Shown here: in pieces, positions 5,550-6,655 of the stretch
Numbering within the stretch: the first letter of the stretch is position 1
How the letters are laid out: each line of letters opens with the position of its first letter
Source: Bryobacterales bacterium
GTDB taxonomy: Bacteria; Acidobacteriota; Terriglobia; Bryobacterales; Bryobacteraceae
Direction: 5' to 3'
NCBI GenBank assembly: GCA_003132865.1
Contig: PKYZ01000867.1
Coordinates: forward strand, 1,752-8,406
Length of the DNA: 6,655 bases
Notes under the pieces: generated by a model
The model's input: only the letters and a program-made list of their open reading frames with translations
What the model was told of the DNA's origin: nothing
Databases searched by the model: none
Translations under genes and position numbers: made by a program

Positions 5550-5866
5550 AAGCCCGCGCAGCTTGCTTGCGAGTTCGGCTTCCATCTGCTTACCCTGCTG
5601 TTCGAGTTCTTTTCGGGATTCGTCCGCATGGCCGCCTCCACCAGGCGTTGTTGGGTTTCGACGATCTCGGCCAGGACGGCTCCCTCGCCGGGCGTGATTT
5701 GACCCTCTCCCACGCCAGTCATAATCGTGGAAAGGGCGGCGGTGGCCTCCTCGGCATTCCGGACTTCTGGCAGCGTTAGATCGATGCGCCGCTCCTTGGG
5801 CGCGCGCAACCCAGTCCCCTTCCACAGGCAAGCCAGCGCTCCTCCCTGTGATCGGGCAACCGATGC
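5550..5866 (-). pseudogene. DUF5681-like protein, C-terminal fragment, frameshifted
   Basis: DUF5681 proteins are small, of unknown function, often near mobile elements and toxin-antitoxin genes; they open with a GNPSGRPKG-type segment and end with a region like the one seen here. Visible in one minus frame are APKERRIDLTLPEVRNAEEA and TGVGEGQITPGEGAVLAEIV then ETQQRLVEAAM (to about 5627). The next natural segment, a charged helix DESRKELEQQGKQMEAEL then ASKLRGL, appears in another frame (about 5624-5550), pointing to one indel near 5624. Upstream, ALACLWKG is a weak match to the preceding helix, and the GRPKG head is missing. The left part of the gene was probably lost where the IS21-type sequence begins. 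Family recognition is by motif only. Confidence 0.55.
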
Positions 5867-6146
5867 TGGGCCAACGCCAATCGCCGGTATGGCGCACTGG
5901 CATGATCCCGCGGCAAACGGCAGGAGTCAGACCGATGGCAGCCAACTCATGGAACAACATCGCGACCTGGGGCTCAACCTGGAGCCTGCGGCCAAACTGG
6001 CGGCGCAAGCTCGCCCCCGGTCCGGATGGGAATCGCTGGTCGAGTTGCTCCTGCGCGTCGGCCTGTCGAGATCCTCCGGCAGTCTCCCGGATCCACTCGT
6101 TCCACGGCGGAGTATCGGCCGCTATTGGAAGAAACGGCGATCCACG
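5867..6146 (+). other. Unassigned stretch, expected position of the istA 3' end
   Basis: In IS21-type elements a transposase gene of about 1.2-1.6 kb, istA, lies directly before istB, usually overlapping it. Only about 280 bases separate the DUF5681-like fragment from istB, so a full istA cannot be present. A plus-strand frame ending at TGA 6179-6181 reads AEYRPLLEETAIHDETDEDD, overlaps the istB start by about 35 bases and could be the acidic tail of IstA, but I cannot recognise it with certainty. A second frame (5727 onward) is open through this stretch with no family motif. Confidence 0.3.
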
Positions 6147-6655
6147 ATGAAACCGACGAAGACGACGACCCCTCTGCGTGACCGGTGTTTGAGTCACTGC
6201 GCGACTCTGGGGATTCCGCTGGAAGGTGCATGGCTGGACGAGTTGCTGTCCAGGGCGGAGAAAGAGAGTCTCTCTCTCTGCACTTTCTCGATCTGCTGCT
6301 GGGGGCACAGGCCGACGCGCGCCGGGAACGCACCGTCGCGCGGCGCATTCGGGAAGCCCGTTTTGCGGACCGCAAGACCTTGGAAGGGTTCAACTGGCAG
6401 TTCAACCCCAAAGCCTTCGACCGCGTGCAGATCGAAGAACTGGCCAGCGGCGATTTCATCCGGCGCCGCAATAACTTGATCCTGGTCGGCTGGAGTGGAA
6501 TCGGAAAGAGTCACATCATCCAGGCGCTGGGACAGAAGCTCTGCGTCCAGGGCTACCGCGTTCTGTATGGCACTTCCGCCGAGTGACTCTCCGACCTGAC
6601 CGCTTCCCTCGCCGACAAAACGCTTCCCACACATCTGCGCTACTACGCGCGTCCG
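6147..6655 (+). pseudogene. istB: IS21-type istB (transposition helper ATPase), broken, 3' end off the right edge
   Basis: IstB is a DnaA-like AAA+ ATPase that helps the IstA transposase choose a target. The start ATG at 6147 opens MKPTKTTTPLRDRCLSHCAT, then LDELLSRAEKESLSL, typical of the family. The frame then shifts: removing two bases from the (TC)5T run at 6269-6279 restores HFLDLLLGAQADARRERTVA, then RRIREARF, KTLEGFNWQFNPKA, RVQIEELASGDFIRR and the Walker A motif GWSGIGKS (residues 114-121 of the restored protein). A TGA at 6584-6586 replaces a sense codon after GTSAE. The same frame continues LSDLTASLADKTLPTHLRYY to the edge. Walker B and the C-terminal half would lie outside. Two independent lesions make an active protein unlikely. 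Confidence 0.85.

Noticed and set aside
5727..6146. Complete istA transposase upstream of istB
   Set aside because: There are only about 280 bases between the DUF5681-like relic and istB, with no DDE motif or IstA helix-turn-helix; at most a short tail is present.

Overview
The window is moderately GC-rich bacterial chromosome. No rRNA or other taxonomic marker is present. The gene mix (a secreted histidine acid phosphatase of the AppA type, a DUF5681-like protein, a BrnT/BrnA pair, a DUF433 relic and several transposase families) most resembles Acidobacteria of the Solibacter/Bryobacter kind. That assignment is inference from family resemblance, not a measured hit.

Layout. Positions 1-1071 (minus) hold most of a secreted histidine-phosphatase gene cut by the left edge; its usual His-Asp motif reads Ser-Asn. 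Positions 1072-1394 are gene-poor: a short coding-like stretch on the minus strand and a small GATAAACAC-type tandem repeat. Positions 1395-2288 (plus) encode an intact-looking but N-terminally short rve-type DDE transposase. Positions 2289-2755 show no gene. A DUF433 scrap (2756-2860, plus) runs into the 3' end of a complete wecB (2872-3996, minus), the only clearly intact metabolic gene here.

From 4000 to the right edge almost every module is a relic: the C-terminal end of an IS256-type transposase (4053-4246, minus) immediately upstream of wecB; an HNH-nuclease-like fragment with two frameshifts (4261-4488, plus); a brnTA operon (4673-5197, minus) with intact antitoxin but a toxin broken by one inserted base; a DUF5681-like fragment (5550-5866, minus); and an IS21-type istB (6147-6655, plus) broken by a CT-repeat expansion and an in-frame TGA.

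The genes do not form one pathway. This looks like an accessory segment, repeatedly hit by insertion sequences and deletions, around a surviving wecB. I found no coherent undescribed system. The best leads are the altered active site of the phosphatase, the one-base toxin lesion with its operator-like palindrome, and the two-frameshift HNH relic.
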